Positions 8,189-17,052 of a stretch of DNA of 64,000 bases are shown piece by piece. The position numbers were made by a program, and so were the translations under genes. Positions within the stretch are counted from its first letter, which is position 1; each line of letters opens with the position of its first letter. The notes beneath the pieces are model-generated. The model was not told where the DNA came from, made no database searches, and worked only from the letters and a program-made list of their open reading frames with translations. Source of the stretch: UBA935 sp031556725 (GTDB taxonomy: Bacteria > Bacillota > Clostridia > Lachnospirales > Lachnospiraceae); contig JAVBSL010000003.1 of NCBI GenBank assembly GCA_031556725.1, forward strand, positions 62,001 through 126,000. Reading direction: 5' to 3'.

Positions 8189-10387
8189 CTAAGCGTTATT
8201 AACAAGGCTTGTATAATATCCGCCCAAAGCATAAAGCTGGCTATGGGTGCCCCGTTCTACGATACTGCCGTGATCCAAAACAATTATTTCATCACAATCT
8301 CTTATTGTGGAAAGCCGGTGTGCAACAATCACACAGACAATGCCCCGCTCTTTAATGGATTTTACCACTTCATATTCAGTTGCGGCATCTAAAGAGCTGG
8401 TTGCTTCATCCATAATAATAATAGAAGGGTCTCCCGCCAGAACCCGGGCGATTTCCATTCGCTGCCGCTGACCACCGGAAAAATCTTTTCCGTCTTCATG
8501 GATAACGCAGCTATATCCTCCGTTTCGCTGCATAATATCTTTGTGCAGCTGCACTTCGTTTGCGGCCATTATTACTTCAAAATCCTCAATAGTTTTATCC
8601 CACATTTTAATATTATTTGAAATGGTATCTTCAAAAAGCTTTATGTTCTGGTCCACCATTGCAACAGAATCAAGAAAAACAGAACGGGGTATGTCACCAA
8701 TCGGTATGCCGTCAAAAAGTATCGTGCCGCTCCATGGTGTATATAGACCGGCAAGCAGCTTTGCAATTGTCGATTTACCACAACCGGAAGAACCTACAAT
8801 TGCCACCCGGTTGCCGGGTTTGAGTGACATGCTGAAATTTTTGATAATCGGAGGGCTGAGTTTTGCATAACCAAAGGTCAAATCCTTTATTTCGATGTTT
8901 CCCGAAAGTTTATTAAAACTTGTGGCGTCAGAATTATCCTCATCTTTTATAGCACGCTCATATTGCATTACGTCTTCAACACGCTCCATATCCACACGCA
9001 TTTCCTGAGTTGTCTGTCCTGCCTGTATGAGACTTGCGGCAGGCGCTTTAAACTGATTCAAAAAACCTTGAAATGCCAGCAGCATACCAATGGTTACCTG
9101 AGCAGGGTTATCACCCCTGGTACTAAGCAATACCCCAACAGAAAGAATAGCGATATCCGTAAGCGAAGAAACAAGAGACGGTATCCCGCCCCAGTACACA
9201 TTAACCTCATCCTGCTTCGATCTTTGAAGATATTCGGAAGCTTGCGTGCCCGCCCATCTGGAAAAGAAAGAGTTTTCCGCGCCGCTTGCTTTAATGGTTG
9301 TAATTGACTGGATACCGGTCATCGCCGTTCCTGACTTGCGTGCTATATTGCGATTTACGGTTCGCATAAAATTAATTCTTTTTTTTGAAATAATCCCTGC
9401 TGTAAAAAGATTAATGATAACGGCACCAAGTCCGATAACAGTTAACAAAAAACTATTTTTCAAAAGTACGCCTAAATAGACAAACATCATAATCAGGTTA
9501 ATTGCCAGCGGAGCAAGGGTATTTATAATGGAAGATGCTATGCGGGAATTTGTTTCCTGACGCAGAATTAAATCGCCGGCCATTCGCTGCCCGAAAAATT
9601 CCATCGGAAGATGCAGAATATGCCAAAAAAAGGAGGTGTCGGCTGATACTGCAAGCTTGCCCTCTATTTTTATATAATTTTCTGCTTTGACATATGCAAG
9701 GGCAAGTTGTATGAGTGCAATGCCCACCATAATCCAAATAAAAGGGTATAGCCATTCGGGGCTTTGACCGGAAAGCAATCTGTCCACCAGAACTCTCAAA
9801 AATGCCGGCTGGATAAATGCCAGCACAGATGCAAGAATGGTAAAAACTATAGCAAAAGCAATTGCTGAGTGCGCCCCGTGAAGTCGTTTTTTAATAAAAC
9901 CGGTTACAGAGGACCGACTGCCCCCCGGGACAAAATCTGCATTTGGTACAAGCATGAGAGTAATGCCGGTAAACCACTCATCAAAGGCATCAAAATTCAT
10001 TTCAATTTTACCGGCTGCAGGGTCATTAATAATAACTTTGTTTCCCTTAAATCCATTGACCACAACAAAATGATTAAACCCCACATGTACGATGCATGGA
10101 AACAACCCCTCATCACGAAGCTGATCGGGCTCAAGTTTGAAGCCCTTTGCACTTAAACCATACATATTAGCGGTCATTACAATTTTGTTTGCCGAAACAC
10201 CATCACGGGAAACATCGCAGTCAACACGGAGTTTTTCAAGTGGAAGCCATAGTCCATAATACGCAAGAATCATTCCAAGTGATGCGGCAGCACATTCCAG
10301 CTCTTCCATTTGGACAATAACAGGAACCTTTGCTACTTTTCCATTTTGAGTAGGCTTAGGGATTTGGTAGTCTTTTTCTTTGCTCAT
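8189..10387 (-). CDS. NHLM-type peptidase-containing ABC exporter (PCAT)
   Basis: A 732-residue membrane protein that cleaves the leader of a double-glycine peptide and exports the product. The N-terminal C39 peptidase domain has Q26, C32 (EELECAAAS), H106 (NHFVVVNG) and D122 (INDPAAG), the complete catalytic set. Six membrane segments lie at about 165-440. The ATPase has GSSGCGKST, FSGGQRQRMEIAR and IIIMDEATSSLD. The HlyD-like gene ends five bases upstream and the second transporter starts ten bases downstream, so the three are one operon. The obvious substrate is the GG-leader peptide at the operon end. Confidence 0.92.
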   Translation of the reverse strand: MSKEKDYQIPKPTQNGKVAKVPVIVQMEELECAAASLGMILAYYGLWLPLEKLRVDCDVSRDGVSANKIVMTANMYGLSAKGFKLEPDQLRDEGLFPCIVHVGFNHFVVVNGFKGNKVIINDPAAGKIEMNFDAFDEWFTGITLMLVPNADFVPGGSRSSVTGFIKKRLHGAHSAIAFAIVFTILASVLAFIQPAFLRVLVDRLLSGQSPEWLYPFIWIMVGIALIQLALAYVKAENYIKIEGKLAVSADTSFFWHILHLPMEFFGQRMAGDLILRQETNSRIASSIINTLAPLAINLIMMFVYLGVLLKNSFLLTVIGLGAVIINLFTAGIISKKRINFMRTVNRNIARKSGTAMTGIQSITTIKASGAENSFFSRWAGTQASEYLQRSKQDEVNVYWGGIPSLVSSLTDIAILSVGVLLSTRGDNPAQVTIGMLLAFQGFLNQFKAPAASLIQAGQTTQEMRVDMERVEDVMQYERAIKDEDNSDATSFNKLSGNIEIKDLTFGYAKLSPPIIKNFSMSLKPGNRVAIVGSSGCGKSTIAKLLAGLYTPWSGTILFDGIPIGDIPRSVFLDSVAMVDQNIKLFEDTISNNIKMWDKTIEDFEVIMAANEVQLHKDIMQRNGGYSCVIHEDGKDFSGGQRQRMEIARVLAGDPSIIIMDEATSSLDAATEYEVVKSIKERGIVCVIVAHRLSTIRDCDEIIVLDHGSIVERGTHSQLYALGGYYTSLVNNA

Positions 10388-10392
10388 ACCAT

Positions 10393-10899
10393 CTAGCCCC
10401 CAAATCCAAAAAGAAATGAAATCGGGTGTATTTTCCCTTCAATAATTGTTACTTTCTTTATTCCATCCATCATACCCTCGGCTTCTATCGTTACCAGAAA
10501 GCTCTGATCGAGGTTTATCTCATAGACCGATTCATCGGTGATATTCTGGTAGTAAGTTTGCGACAGCGAAACGTCAGAGACTCTTCCGTAAATGTCGGGA
10601 ATTTTATTTTGCAAATCGCGTTTATCTTCTATCCTGACTTCCATACCTGCGGTTACCCCTGAATCCGACGGCACATAGCACGTAATAATCCCGTCTTTAG
10701 CTATTCCCTCGGCTTTTTGATTTAAGAATACATAACCAAAGGTCGCCCATATAAAAAAACCGACCAGTAAGATAACTATCGCTATAAGAACAAACCACAT
10801 ATTATAGTTAGTGACCTGAATACACTTGTTGATTTGGTCAGGTGAAGAGAAATGACGCATACTTTTTTCCCGGTATAAAGTCTTCTGTTCCTTGTTCAT
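10393..10899 (-). CDS. Short HlyD-like NHLM secretion protein
   Basis: A 168-residue membrane-anchored protein with one hydrophobic segment at about residues 35-58 (MWFVLIAIVILLVGFFIW), then a beta-rich domain with GIITCYVPSDSGVTAGMEVRIED, a biotinyl/lipoyl-like HlyD pattern. ATG 10899 has GGAGGG six bases upstream; a longer frame to 10977 lacks a ribosome binding site. It heads the exporter operon. It is much shorter than typical HlyD adaptors and has no room for the long coiled-coil hairpin, as expected for a Gram-positive that need not span an outer membrane. Its likely job is to couple the exporter to substrate at the membrane. Confidence 0.75.
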   Translation of the reverse strand: MNKEQKTLYREKSMRHFSSPDQINKCIQVTNYNMWFVLIAIVILLVGFFIWATFGYVFLNQKAEGIAKDGIITCYVPSDSGVTAGMEVRIEDKRDLQNKIPDIYGRVSDVSLSQTYYQNITDESVYEINLDQSFLVTIEAEGMMDGIKKVTIIEGKIHPISFLFGFGG

Positions 10900-10931
10900 A
10901 ATAGCCCTCCGCATAATAATTACTACCTGCC

Positions 10932-10940
10932 ATTGTACCA
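10932..10940 (-). promoter_or_regulatory. Extended -10 promoter of the exporter operon
   Basis: Read leftward, TGGTACAAT gives an extended -10 (TG-N-TACAAT), with TGGAAA about 18 bases upstream as a weak -35. It sits about 30 bases before the HlyD-like gene. Confidence 0.45.
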
Positions 10941-10980
10941 TATTATTACAGCATTTTCCATAATTTCGGCATAACATAAG

Positions 10981-11009
10981 TTGAAACTTCAGTTGATATG
11001 AGTTAGTAT
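10981..11009 (+). promoter_or_regulatory. Promoter of the radical SAM gene
   Basis: TTGAAA (10981-10986), 17 bases, TAGTAT (11004-11009), about 40 bases upstream of the radical SAM start. With the leftward promoter it forms a divergent control region for the RiPP cluster. Confidence 0.5.
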
Positions 11010-11046
11010 AAAAATGTCAGATATCGTATAGGGGGTTGTTGTATAC

Positions 11047-12990
11047 ATGAAAATAAAATTGATATTTCCTCCCGTTTGGGCAATAACACAGCCGTATTTA
11101 AGCTTGCCGTCACTGGCAGCTTTTTTGAATACAAAGGGAATCGCTGTGGAACAGACCGATATGAACTTAGACCTGTTTGACACGATTTTTTCGCCTGAAA
11201 TCATGAGTGCCTGCAAAGATAGATTGAAGCTTAAATCTCAAGAAAATACTGCTGCTCAAGCAATATTGGGAATAGCAGACTATTTAATTGACAACGTTAT
11301 TACATACAAAAATCGGTTTAGAAGTGCGGAAGCGCTTGACTTTGGAGTTTATAATTCTTGTGTTGTGTTTTTGGAAAAGTGCCTGGCTTTGTGTTCCTGT
11401 GCATATTTCCCGGAGTCCATAAACTTTAGGGAATATGTCGGCAAATATGATTACAGAGATAGTGAGCAATTATTGGAGTGCCTTAAAAACGCTAAAAATG
11501 GCAAAGACGAATCATTTATGTACAGTCTCCTTTCGGATTTAGCAGAAAAAGTCGTGAAAAACGCAGATTTAATCGGTATTTCTCTTACCAGTATTGACCA
11601 GATTGTTCCGACTTTTATGCTGATTGGTCTGATCAACAAGCTTTCTCCCACAACTAAAATAGTAATTGGCGGCTCTCACGTTTCAAGATGGATCAAAGCA
11701 TTTCCCAAGCTGGCTGGCTTTTTTGATTATATAGATTATTTTATTCTTTATGAGGGTGAAAGGCCATTATATGATTTAATCAGACATATTAGCGGTGAGA
11801 TTGGGATTGAAGAGGTAAATAACCTGGTTTACATGGATGAGCAAAAGCAGGTTGTAATTAATCAATTAGACAGGGCTATGCCGACCACTGATGAGCTCCC
11901 GACTCCTTTATTCAATAAATCGGATATTAAACGGTATTTTTCACCATCTCCGGTTCTGCCGCTTCTTGCAAGCCGCGGATGTCACTGGGGTAAATGCTCC
12001 TTTTGCGATCATTCGCTAATTTATCAACACAATTATTCAAAGAGAACTACTCAGTTGATTGTTGAAGACATGAAGGAATATCAGGCAGAATACGGAGTAA
12101 ATTATATTAACTTTCATGATGAAGCCATTAGCCACTCACAGATGGAAGCTTTGACACAGGCTCTGGCCGAAAACAACATGCAGATAAAATGGACCTGCTG
12201 TGCAAGGTTTGACAATAACTTAGACTATAACACGCTTAAAAATGCTCATAATTCCGGACTTACTGTGCTTTTTTTCGGCTTAGAATCAATAAATAAGAGG
12301 GTCTTGGCTTTGATGAGGAAAGGAACAAACCCGGACATCATAAAACGAGTTTTAACTGATAGTAATGCCGCAGGAATATGGAATCACGTATTTTATATTG
12401 GTGGTTTTCCCGGTGAGACTTTAGAGGAATTTTTGGAAACATATGCCTTTGTAAAAGGAAATCAGGATATTATACATAGTTCGGGTTGCTCTCACTTTGA
12501 TTTAAGCACATTCTCGCTTGTTGCACAAAATCCGGAAAAGTACGGAATTAAATTAGTGGAGAATTCTCATGATTTGGCATATCTCCAAGAATACATTATG
12601 AGTGAAATGGCAGATGGCAAAGAAAGGGAGAAACTATATAAATCTGCTATCACCGAAGCGTTAGGATCACGAAAAGAATACATAACGATTGTATTTCGTG
12701 ACCACTGGGCTATGTTTGCCCAATATGGTAACCCCAATGTATCCATTTTGAAACCATGGATTTTTATTGATGACAGCAGGCAAAAATTAACCTTAGTTGA
12801 CTTAAAACTATGCAGAACAGTTGAATTTGGAGAGGAAGCAAAGCCGTTAATGGAAATAATGCTAAAGACCGGGAACCCGGCAGAAGCAATAAAAGAGATG
12901 GTGAAACATTTTAAACTGAGTGATGAACTGGCGTCTTCCTTCTACCACATTTTTGAAGATTTGCTAAGACAAGAGCTGGTGCTAAATTAA
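11047..12990 (+). CDS. B12-binding radical SAM enzyme with PqqD-like C-terminus, probable RiPP maturase
   Basis: A 647-residue enzyme. Residues 1-270 form a B12-binding-type Rossmann region (LIFPPVW, LPSLAAFLNTKGIAVEQTDMN, IVIGGSHVS, LYEGERPL). The radical SAM domain begins with SRGCHWGKCSFC, giving cysteines 312, 317 and 320, a C-x4-C-x2-C spacing one residue longer than the common CxxxCxxC. FGLESIN and GGFPGET are typical radical SAM strands. The last 70 residues (GEEAKPLMEIML, IKEMVKHF, FEDLLRQELV) resemble a PqqD-like winged helix, the usual RiPP recognition element. It is divergent from the exporter/precursor operon. Probable role: modify the NSWG-repeat precursor, by methylation or cross-linking; the chemistry is not predictable from sequence. 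Confidence 0.82.
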   Translation: MKIKLIFPPVWAITQPYLSLPSLAAFLNTKGIAVEQTDMNLDLFDTIFSPEIMSACKDRLKLKSQENTAAQAILGIADYLIDNVITYKNRFRSAEALDFGVYNSCVVFLEKCLALCSCAYFPESINFREYVGKYDYRDSEQLLECLKNAKNGKDESFMYSLLSDLAEKVVKNADLIGISLTSIDQIVPTFMLIGLINKLSPTTKIVIGGSHVSRWIKAFPKLAGFFDYIDYFILYEGERPLYDLIRHISGEIGIEEVNNLVYMDEQKQVVINQLDRAMPTTDELPTPLFNKSDIKRYFSPSPVLPLLASRGCHWGKCSFCDHSLIYQHNYSKRTTQLIVEDMKEYQAEYGVNYINFHDEAISHSQMEALTQALAENNMQIKWTCCARFDNNLDYNTLKNAHNSGLTVLFFGLESINKRVLALMRKGTNPDIIKRVLTDSNAAGIWNHVFYIGGFPGETLEEFLETYAFVKGNQDIIHSSGCSHFDLSTFSLVAQNPEKYGIKLVENSHDLAYLQEYIMSEMADGKEREKLYKSAITEALGSRKEYITIVFRDHWAMFAQYGNPNVSILKPWIFIDDSRQKLTLVDLKLCRTVEFGEEAKPLMEIMLKTGNPAEAIKEMVKHFKLSDELASSFYHIFEDLLRQELVLN

Positions 12991-13003
12991 TTATATAGTA
13001 AAA

Positions 13004-14776
13004 CTATGGAAGTGAAATGATAACAGTAGTTCCTTCACCGATACAGCTTTTTATTTCCATAGTACCGCTGCACATAGCCGAAAGCCGGCCGCGGACATTT
13101 TCTACCCCCAGGTGCAGACGTTCTTCTTCAGGTGGCCGATTAGGATCAAAACCAACGCCATCGTCCGTTATTCTAATCAGAACCCCATCTTTTGCTTTTT
13201 CCGTATGAATAACCAGAGTTCCCCCAGTTTCTTTTTTGGTAATGCCATGACGGACGGCATTTTCCACAATCGGCTGCAGTGTTAATGAAGGAATGAAAAA
13301 ATCGGAGAACTGAAGATCATAAATAACATTAAGATATATACCAAAGCGTTTCTGCTCAATGGCCAAATACGCTTTCACAAGCTGCATTTCCTGACTGAAC
13401 GGAATGAGATAATTTTGGGTCAGAGAATTAAGATTTCCTCTAAGGTAATCAGAAAACTCATCGATGGTTTCCTGAGCCATCAGGGGATTAATTGTGCAAA
13501 GAGCCCGGATGGAGGCCAGGGTATTAAAAAGAAAGTGCGGTTGAATCTGGCTCAGCATAAGAGAAATCCGATTTTGCGTTAGTTCCTGTTCCAGTTGATT
13601 GGCTTTCAGGGCTTGATTGCGCTGCAAAGTAATTTTCTTAATAAAATAATAGAATTGAATTAGTATCATAATCATATATCCGGCTTTTACGAAAACGGCC
13701 GAAAAATATCTTCCCTGACTATAAAGGTTCAATTCGGCAATTACCAAAATGCATAAAGGGGTTACAGAGTAAAAAAGGTTCCATACGCTTTTTTCCTTTT
13801 TTTTCAGCGCCTCTCCCAAAATCAAAAAGGGCACGATGGAGTAAGTGGCGGATAGTAAAAGAATATCGTATAAATTGAATTCATAAAAGTCTCTGATGCC
13901 TAAAACTTGCAGAAAAGTACTGATAAATAGTAAGAGAAGGCTCCCGGTATTAAAAATATTTAACAACAGTTTCCTTTTGCCGCTTAAAAAGGGCAGCAAA
14001 AAATTGGCAAGGAAAACTGGCAATAAAAACTGGCTGATTTGCGATATGGTAGTCAAAACAGCAGTTGACTGAAAAAATAAATTGATATAATGAAAATCAA
14101 TCAAATTCCATATACCCATAGCAACCGAGAACAATCCCAGAAAAATAATGGATTTCCGGTCAGTCTCCTGAATACTGAGACCAACCACCGCGATCAGAAT
14201 ACCGCTTATGGACATAACAAAAGATAATAAAACAGAAACACCATATTGTCTTGTTAAATGACGGCTTAAGCCAATTTCGCTACCGGCGTAGATGCTTTCG
14301 AAAAATCCGGAGAAGGTTTCCGGATTACCGAAGGTATACACATTGCTAAGTTCTATTTCGACCAAATCTTCGGTGGTAATGCCCGGTGAAATGACTCCGG
14401 CCCAGCCATTTCCCGGGGATTTTAAAAACTGATTTGGGGATGGTTCCAAGGAATAAAGCAAAGAACCGTTTATTCTTACAGAAAACAAAACATTGCTCAG
14501 CCAAAACAAAAGCTGTTCGTTTTGAGCAATATCTTCTGAGAAATGCCCTCGAACCTTTACAGTGTGATATGTATAGACATCTACAGAAACAGAATCTTCC
14601 AGGGGATTCCAGCCATATCCGTCAATGTCTGCTTCTCCCATCAGCAGAATCTGCCTGAGCTGCTGCCGGTTTTCGGTACTGCTCTCCCGGTTCCATCCGG
14701 TTTTTACCAGTATGATGGATAAACAAACTATCATAAACATAACAAAAAAGCCGGGTAGTATTTTCACGTCTTTCAT
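13004..14776 (-). CDS. 7TM-type sensor histidine kinase (LytS/His_kinase family)
   Basis: A 590-residue membrane kinase. One N-terminal membrane segment is followed by an extracellular beta-rich domain (about 35-180), seven hydrophobic segments (about 185-385) in the 7TMR-DISM style, a short coiled coil, and the His_kinase box QPHFLFNTLASI with the phosphorylated His. The ATPase has QPIVENAVRHG (N box) and DDGVGFD (G1). It probably senses an extracellular carbohydrate or other ligand. No regulator gene is adjacent on the same strand; the SARP-like response regulator at 17029-17838, same strand, is the likeliest partner, separated by an oppositely oriented two-component pair. Confidence 0.85.
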   Translation of the reverse strand: MKDVKILPGFFVMFMIVCLSIILVKTGWNRESSTENRQQLRQILLMGEADIDGYGWNPLEDSVSVDVYTYHTVKVRGHFSEDIAQNEQLLFWLSNVLFSVRINGSLLYSLEPSPNQFLKSPGNGWAGVISPGITTEDLVEIELSNVYTFGNPETFSGFFESIYAGSEIGLSRHLTRQYGVSVLLSFVMSISGILIAVVGLSIQETDRKSIIFLGLFSVAMGIWNLIDFHYINLFFQSTAVLTTISQISQFLLPVFLANFLLPFLSGKRKLLLNIFNTGSLLLLFISTFLQVLGIRDFYEFNLYDILLLSATYSIVPFLILGEALKKKEKSVWNLFYSVTPLCILVIAELNLYSQGRYFSAVFVKAGYMIMILIQFYYFIKKITLQRNQALKANQLEQELTQNRISLMLSQIQPHFLFNTLASIRALCTINPLMAQETIDEFSDYLRGNLNSLTQNYLIPFSQEMQLVKAYLAIEQKRFGIYLNVIYDLQFSDFFIPSLTLQPIVENAVRHGITKKETGGTLVIHTEKAKDGVLIRITDDGVGFDPNRPPEEERLHLGVENVRGRLSAMCSGTMEIKSCIGEGTTVIISLP

Positions 14777-14968
14777 TTTCCAATTCCTTCATATGTATAT
14801 ATTTTATACTATAGTCCCTTATCTTTATTTCGAAAAGTCAGTGTTTCGTTGGACCGGTCAACGAATATGGCACTTGACAAACTGAGCAGGATATGAAGGA
14901 CTATTAATTTTGCTATATTTAGTGTAAAATGAATAAAACAAAAGTGCAGCCAGGGAGGGAGCAAAAAG

Positions 14969-15703
14969 GTGCAGCAGTTAAAAGCTGACATACCGCTTAA
15001 AGTGGCGGTATGTGAAGATAATGTCGAAGATATGCAGCATATGGCATCTACGTTAGAACAAAGCGGTTTTGTTGTTTTGGCGGAATACTATGACAGTGGT
15101 GAAAAATTTGTTGCCGCATTTCGTTCGGGTATTTACGATATTATCTTTTTGGACGTATATATGAAAGGACTCACGGGAGTAGAGGTGGCGGAAGCCATTC
15201 GCCGGGTCGATGAAAATGTGGTACTGGCATTTATTACAGTAAGCGAAGCACATGCGTTAGATGGGTACCGTCTGGGGGCACTGAAATATCTTGTAAAACC
15301 GGCCGGTCTGAGCCATGTGCAGGATGCCCTGACACTTGCGGAAATGAAGCGCCGGCTTAGAAAAACCGGGACATTTCTGGTGGGCGGGAAATATATCGAA
15401 ATCAGCATTGACAGGATTATGTATCTGGAGCAAAAGGATCATACTATCTGGCTATATCTTGACGATGAAGTACTGCGCCTCAGTCAAAATATGCGGATGA
15501 AAAAGATCGCCGATACACTGCCTTCGCCGCCGTTTATTCGCTGCCATCACAGTTACATTGTCAACTTGGATTATGTAGCGGAACTGAATCGGGATTTCCT
15601 GATGAAAAACGGTGAAACAGTATATATTCGCCAGACTGATATAAAAAAATGTGGGGATATTTACAAAGCATTTATATTAGACAAAATACGGAGGGATCGG
15701 TGA
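14969..15703 (+). CDS. LytTR-type response regulator
   Basis: A 244-residue regulator with a receiver domain (about 10-125: AVCEDNVED acidic pocket, phosphorylatable Asp in IIFLDVYMKG, conserved Lys in LKYLVKPAG) and a LytTR DNA-binding domain (about 140-240: GGKYIEISIDRIMYLEQ, FIRCHHSYIVNLDYV). The start is GTG at 14969 with GGGAGGGA upstream. It overlaps the next kinase gene by four bases (GTGA), so the two are a translationally coupled two-component system. Confidence 0.9.
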   Translation: MQQLKADIPLKVAVCEDNVEDMQHMASTLEQSGFVVLAEYYDSGEKFVAAFRSGIYDIIFLDVYMKGLTGVEVAEAIRRVDENVVLAFITVSEAHALDGYRLGALKYLVKPAGLSHVQDALTLAEMKRRLRKTGTFLVGGKYIEISIDRIMYLEQKDHTIWLYLDDEVLRLSQNMRMKKIADTLPSPPFIRCHHSYIVNLDYVAELNRDFLMKNGETVYIRQTDIKKCGDIYKAFILDKIRRDR

Positions 15704-17052
15704 TTACTGAAATAAATATTAAGGATGCCCTGAGTATCCTCTTTGGAGCTGTTGTGAACCAACTGCCTTTTTATATTCTGGCAGTTTTGCTGATGCGGGA
15801 TTATTTACGTGCCGGTGTGAAGCGCGCCGTATGGGTAATAGCGATAATTACAGCATTATTTTATATATTTGCACTGGCCAGTGTTTTTATTCCCGGGAAA
15901 TTACCGCCCCATGTGGTATTGGAATTACTGTTTGTAGCAGTACTGGTTTCCGGGTATATGTTTATTGTCCGGTTTGAAGTATGGCGGCTTATGTTTGCAT
16001 TGTTTTTTGTCAAGCTCTATACCGATACAACAGCCAATACAGCAAAATATTTGGAAGCAATTCATTTTCCGAATTTAGATGGTACCATATACCGGATGCA
16101 TTACAACCTCTATTTATTGATTATTATTGCCGTGACATGGCCGTTGATCTATTTCTTTACGGAGCGGGTTTTGCGGCCGATCTTCCGGTTTGAAAGTAAA
16201 ATATGGCGTTTTTTGTGGCTGATACCGGCAGCTTGTTACGCTGCCATCGTAGTTTTTACCAAGCTTACGGAAAAGACCCTGAATCCATTGAACAGTACGG
16301 AATATTTCTCACTGACGCTGCTGACGATGTTTGCGATGATTCTAATTTGTATGATGATGCTGGAGTTTTTAAATACAGCCAGAAAGCAGGCCCTGTTGGA
16401 AGCAAACATGGGTTACATCAACAGAACTCTTGATACCCAGCGGGATCAATATCGGGAGCTGACCGAGGGGATTGCCAAAACCCGGGCGGCACGGCATGAC
16501 ATGCGGCATCAGGTGGCAGTGCTGGGTCGGTACTGTGCTGACGGTGAATATGAAAAGCTGGCGGAATATATTGCCCAGCTTACCAATTCATTGGCACGGG
16601 AAACAGAAGTTCTTTATTGTCATAATTATGCGGTGAATGCTATTGTTAACCATTATTTTGCGGATTGTATCGACAAGGAGATCACCTTGGACGCAAAACT
16701 GGATATACCGGCTGAAAGCGGACAGATTAAAGACATTGACTTATGTATCATCATGGGCAATCTATTGGAAAATGCGGTGGAGGCCTGCCAGTTTATTAAG
16801 GATGAAGAACGGTTCATTCGGGTGCGGGCTAAGATAAAGGGCAACTTTCTTGTTATCGTTGTGAAAAACAGCTTTGACGGGATATATCAAAAAAGTAAAG
16901 TGACGGATGGCGGGTACTTATCGCGTAAACGCAGTGAAGAAGGAGTGGGCCTGACCTCGGTGAAGGCCATATGCGATAACTATAACGGCCTTATGAAGAT
17001 TCAAATAAGTGAAAAAACATGGGAAGTCTCAGTCTTGATGGAGAAAATTTGA
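15700..17052 (+). CDS. GHKL-type sensor histidine kinase (AgrC-like)
   Basis: A 450-residue membrane kinase with about six or seven N-terminal hydrophobic segments (10-230), a coiled linker, an ARHDMRHQ phosphoacceptor motif and an AgrC-type HATPase domain (MGNLLENAVEAC, EEGVGLTSVKAICDNY). GTG 15700 is the start: GGAGGG stands six bases upstream and it gives a GTGA overlap with the regulator. AgrC-like kinases often sense peptides. It could respond to the RiPP of the neighbouring cluster, but no autoinducer gene (agrD/agrB) is visible. Its 3' end overlaps the convergent regulator by 24 bases. Confidence 0.88.
   Translation: MITEINIKDALSILFGAVVNQLPFYILAVLLMRDYLRAGVKRAVWVIAIITALFYIFALASVFIPGKLPPHVVLELLFVAVLVSGYMFIVRFEVWRLMFALFFVKLYTDTTANTAKYLEAIHFPNLDGTIYRMHYNLYLLIIIAVTWPLIYFFTERVLRPIFRFESKIWRFLWLIPAACYAAIVVFTKLTEKTLNPLNSTEYFSLTLLTMFAMILICMMMLEFLNTARKQALLEANMGYINRTLDTQRDQYRELTEGIAKTRAARHDMRHQVAVLGRYCADGEYEKLAEYIAQLTNSLARETEVLYCHNYAVNAIVNHYFADCIDKEITLDAKLDIPAESGQIKDIDLCIIMGNLLENAVEACQFIKDEERFIRVRAKIKGNFLVIVVKNSFDGIYQKSKVTDGGYLSRKRSEEGVGLTSVKAICDNYNGLMKIQISEKTWEVSVLMEKI

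Noticed and set aside
14874..14879. TTGACA as a promoter of the LytTR regulator at 14969
   Set aside because: No -10 hexamer occurs at 16-18 bases; the nearest TATTAAT is about 22 bases away.
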